Source: CAZUVM01 sp964623885 (lineage in GTDB: Bacteria > Verrucomicrobiota > Verrucomicrobiia > Limisphaerales > UBA8199). Taken from it: a stretch of DNA of 25,366 bases. Below are positions 22,935 through 25,366 of the stretch, piece after piece. The notes under the pieces were generated by a model. That model made no database searches and had not been told where the DNA came from. It was given only the letters and a program-made list of their open reading frames with translations. The stretch covers positions 1 to 25,366 of the forward strand of contig CAZUVM010000143.1 in assembly GCA_964623885.1 (NCBI GenBank), read 5' to 3'. Every line of letters begins with the position of its first letter. The first letter of the stretch is position 1. A program made the position numbers and the translations under genes.

Positions 22935-24323
22935 ATGCGCTGGCGCGTCGTATCCCTTATCTCGCTCGGCGTTAATTTGTTTCTAGCAGCTGTATGGTTG
23001 CTGTTGCCGCGCCATCCACTAGCCGGATCATTGTCTGCTTCGGCTGGTGCCGATGGCGCAGGAAGTGGGTCCACGAGAACCAACATAGTGCTGCGGCGCC
23101 AATTCTTTTCGTGGTCGGAGGTCGAATCTCCTGATTACCCCACCTACATTGCGAACTTGAGGGATATCGGTTGCCCGGAGCAAACCATTCGCGACGTCAT
23201 CATTGCGGATGTGAACGCACTTTTCGCCCGACGTCGGGCCACGGAATTGGTGACGCCGGAACAACAATGGTGGCGAACCGCGCCCGACACCAATGTCGTC
23301 CTGGCTGCCAGTGCAAAGGCGCGGTCTCTTGAAGATGAGCGCCGGGCTTTGTTGGGACGCTTGCTCGGACCGAATTGGGAGGGGGGGGATCTGGCCAATC
23401 TTCCTCGGCCATCACGTCAGGGAGTGGCGCTTGACGGGCCTGTCCTGGGCATGATGACGGCCGATGCAAAACAGAGCGTGGAGAACATCAACGTCCAGTC
23501 CGAAGAACGCCTGCAAGCTTACCTGGATAGCCGGCGGCTACAAGGGAAAGAAGCCGATCCTGTCGAATTGGCAAAGCTGCGGCAGCAAACACGCGATGAA
23601 CTGGCTCGCGTGCTGAGTCCGGCGCAACTCGAGGAGTTTCTGCTGCGCTATTCCCAGTATGCTAACAACCTGCGGGGCGAGTTTGGCGAATTGCGCTTCT
23701 TTAATCCCACCCCGGACGAATTTCGGGCTGTGTTTCGCGCGACCGATGCCATCGACCAGCAGATTCAATTGTTGGCTGACAGCACCGATCCAAGCGCGGT
23801 ACAAACGCGCCAGTCCCTGGAAGCTCAGCGGAATAACACGATAAAAACGGTTCTCGGACAGAAGCGGTTCGAGGACTTCCAGATGTTACACGATCCCTTG
23901 TACCGTGATGCAGTTGCCGCCGCCGATGACGCCGGCACACCCGACGCTGCGCGAACGATTTATCAGGTCAATCTTGCCGCATTGGCAACGCAGGACGCCA
24001 TTCAAGCGGATACCAACATGACCGACTCGCAAAAGGCGATCGAACTGAAGCAACTTGAATTGGACCAGCTTAAGGCCAACACACTCGCAACCGGTCAGGA
24101 CTTGCCTGCGGAGCCGCAAGCCGCTCCCCAACGGCGCACGTACACGTTGCGGCCGGGTGATACTGCGGCAGTGATCGGGATGATTTATGGCGTGCCGCAA
24201 AGCGCAATCCAGGCGGCCAATCCAAACTTGGATTTGAGCAAACTCAAACCGGGAGATTCCATCAACATTCCGCGCGGTGCGCTTGCTCCCGCGCCTGCGC
24301 CCAGGACTCCTTACGGGCCCTGA
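22935..24323 (+). CDS. Membrane-anchored protein with C-terminal LysM domain
   Basis: About 462 residues from the ATG at 22935 (a TTG at 22917 would add six). A single N-terminal hydrophobic helix (VVSLISLGVNLFLAAVWLLL) anchors it, with the remainder probably periplasmic. The middle is helical and Gln/Glu/Arg-rich without recognised domains (for example SPAQLEEFLLRYSQYANNLR and TPDEFRAVFRATDAID). Residues about 400-446 form a LysM domain: RTYTLRPGDTAAVIGMIYGV, PQSAIQAANPNLDLSKLKPG, DSINIPRG. LysM binds the N-acetylglucosamine of peptidoglycan. A Pro/Ala tail ends the protein. The gene converges with the dihydrolase gene, 5 bp between the stops. Confidence 0.82.
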   Translation: MRWRVVSLISLGVNLFLAAVWLLLPRHPLAGSLSASAGADGAGSGSTRTNIVLRRQFFSWSEVESPDYPTYIANLRDIGCPEQTIRDVIIADVNALFARRRATELVTPEQQWWRTAPDTNVVLAASAKARSLEDERRALLGRLLGPNWEGGDLANLPRPSRQGVALDGPVLGMMTADAKQSVENINVQSEERLQAYLDSRRLQGKEADPVELAKLRQQTRDELARVLSPAQLEEFLLRYSQYANNLRGEFGELRFFNPTPDEFRAVFRATDAIDQQIQLLADSTDPSAVQTRQSLEAQRNNTIKTVLGQKRFEDFQMLHDPLYRDAVAAADDAGTPDAARTIYQVNLAALATQDAIQADTNMTDSQKAIELKQLELDQLKANTLATGQDLPAEPQAAPQRRTYTLRPGDTAAVIGMIYGVPQSAIQAANPNLDLSKLKPGDSINIPRGALAPAPAPRTPYGP

Positions 24324-24328
24324 GTCTA

Positions 24329-25138
24329 TCATTCCAGGGCTGCTTTTTGCGGCAAGAATAGCGTGAGGCATTTGCAGGCCCCGCCCGCTTTAAGGAACTC
24401 ACTCATGACGATTGGGTGAGATCGATATCCGCGCTCAGCCAGAGCGGCGGTTAGTTTTGGGCATTCATCGGGCAACACGATGTCGTCTCCCCATACCACG
24501 GCATTGCAGGCGAAACGCAGGGCCTCTTCAGGCACTACTTCAATCGATTCCCTGACATGCTTGCGAATTGTCCGCCGGGCGTAATCATCGAATGCTGGCG
24601 GAAACCAAACAGTGCTGCCATCGGGCAAAGGGCAAAAACAGGTATCCAAATGATAGAATCTGTCGTCGACCAGCTCGACCGATACGACCAGGCATTTCAG
24701 GATATCACCGATGCGTTGATGCGAATGGATATCTGAACGGAAATGATATCCGCAAAACAAAACGTCGCCTCCGAATAAAGCGTCTCCTTCACCTTCAAAA
24801 AAGCAATCTTCCGGCAGTCGAATGATTTGATATCCGTTCTTCTCGAAATACCGTTCGAAGTGCGATTGTTCGCCGCGTCTTTGTGGATAACGGAAGTTGC
24901 TTCGAATGAAAGTTCGACCGATGACCAGTCCGGCATTGGCGGTGAACACCATGTCCGGGAGTTTAGGCTGTGGCGGCACGAACTCGGCTCTGCAGCCGAG
25001 GGACTGCAGTTGGTGCTTGAGGTTCTCCCATTGCTCTTTTGCTTGTGCAGTCACTGCGTTGCGTGTTCGATCCATCCAGGGATTGATTTCATATTCGATG
25101 CCGTAGTGATCCGGCGGGCAGAGCAGCAGCTTCCGCAT
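24329..25138 (-). CDS. Arginine dihydrolase/DDAH-like amidine hydrolase
   Basis: 269 residues of the guanidino-group-modifying superfamily (DDAH, arginine deiminase, amidinotransferase). Motifs in order: EYEINPWM with Asn19, PDMVFTANAG with Asn68, FFEGEGDALF at 113-122 (acidic residues near the active site), YHLDTCF with His163, and GGACKCLTL with the probable nucleophile Cys257. Length and the two Asn match the N-terminal domain of cyanobacterial ArgZ/AgrE, which converts arginine to ornithine, CO2 and ammonia; in ArgZ, as I recall, the equivalents are Asn22 and Asn71. The next gene upstream on the strand encodes the partner LOR/SDH domain. Alternatives are dimethylarginine hydrolase or a plain arginine deiminase. 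Confidence 0.82.
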   Translation of the reverse strand: MRKLLLCPPDHYGIEYEINPWMDRTRNAVTAQAKEQWENLKHQLQSLGCRAEFVPPQPKLPDMVFTANAGLVIGRTFIRSNFRYPQRRGEQSHFERYFEKNGYQIIRLPEDCFFEGEGDALFGGDVLFCGYHFRSDIHSHQRIGDILKCLVVSVELVDDRFYHLDTCFCPLPDGSTVWFPPAFDDYARRTIRKHVRESIEVVPEEALRFACNAVVWGDDIVLPDECPKLTAALAERGYRSHPIVMSEFLKAGGACKCLTLFLPQKAALE

Positions 25139-25184
25139 GACTCAGCCTAGCCCTCGCCGGTCAAAAGACAAACTGCCGCGAGAG

Positions 25185-25366
25185 CTATTTCCCCGGCGTA
25201 AGGAATTCCGTCAGTTCGCGCAGGAACGGTTCGATGTCGGTGACCAGGCCAACGGCTTGGAATGTGCCGCGGTCGGTTAGCTTCGTAACTACCGAAGGGT
25301 TGATATCGACGCAGATGGTTTTTACGTTTGCCGGAAGAAGGTTGCCCACGGCGATGGAGTGCAGCA
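25185..25366 (-). CDS. LOR/SDH (TIGR00300-type, AgrE C-terminal-like) protein, 3' end only
   Basis: The last 59 codons of a minus-strand gene end at the TAG 25187-25185: LHSIAVGNLLPANVKTICVD, then INPSVVTKLTDRG, then ELTEFLTPGK. The AVGNLLP...VCVDINPxVVTKLxDRG pattern is that of the LOR/SDH conserved family, the domain fused to arginine dihydrolase in cyanobacterial AgrE, where it takes ornithine on to proline. The 5' part lies beyond the window. It is 46 bp upstream of the dihydrolase gene, same strand, so the two are probably co-transcribed. Confidence 0.7.
   Translation of the reverse strand, partial: LHSIAVGNLLPANVKTICVDINPSVVTKLTDRGTFQAVGLVTDIEPFLRELTEFLTPGK

Overview
The window looks like a member of the Verrucomicrobiota, probably a Pedosphaera/Limisphaerales-type soil or freshwater lineage. 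This is an inference from four things: moderately high G+C, Tat-exported Gfo/Idh/MocA oxidoreductases beside a Tat-exported sugar isomerase, Thr/Asn-rich secreted proteins ending in a 'PVQYFRL' type motif, and an L25-Pth-S6-SSB gene order. No RNA genes, insertion sequences, CRISPR arrays or prophage genes were seen.

Region 1 (1-2.7 kb, minus strand) is the edge of a type VI secretion (T6SS) locus. It holds the start of tssL, a complete tssK coupled to it by an ATGA overlap, and a protein resembling the C-terminal part of the VasC/TagH accessory family but without an FHA domain. The first 31 bases are a perfect inverted copy of 61-91, and the TssL reading frame loses its family character exactly there. 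That points to an assembly fold-back at a contig end rather than biology.

Region 2 (2.8-11.6 kb, minus strand) is the most unusual part. It encodes a lipoprotein, a 1208-residue membrane-anchored pseudokinase (HRD replaced by HGN) with TPR-like repeats on the far side of the membrane, an outer-membrane beta-barrel protein with a Pro/Ala-rich linker, and a large secreted repeat protein. All lie on the same strand as the T6SS genes. A second protein at 17.3-19.2 kb (649 aa) also shows what looks like a very degenerate kinase C-lobe. Together they may be a cell-envelope signalling or scaffolding module connected with the T6SS, but the link is inference from position.

Region 3 (11.6-17.0 kb, minus strand) is an exported carbohydrate-metabolism cluster: two tandem paralogous Tat-type Gfo/Idh/MocA oxidoreductases, a Tat-type sugar isomerase/epimerase and a secreted alpha/beta-hydrolase esterase. 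A small single-pass membrane protein of 44 residues (17089-17223) is encoded divergently with a good ribosome binding site.

Region 4 (19.3-24.3 kb, plus strand) is a housekeeping block: ribose-phosphate pyrophosphokinase, ribosomal protein L25 with a long Ala/Gly/Pro/Lys tail, peptidyl-tRNA hydrolase, ribosomal protein S6 and SSB, closed by a strong terminator. A small charged protein and a membrane-anchored LysM protein follow. rpsR and rplI, which usually accompany rpsF-ssb, are not here.

Region 5 (24.3-25.4 kb, minus strand) holds an arginine dihydrolase/DDAH-like amidine hydrolase and the end of an upstream LOR/SDH (TIGR00300-type) gene. These are the two halves of the cyanobacterial AgrE/ArgZ enzyme, here as separate adjacent genes.
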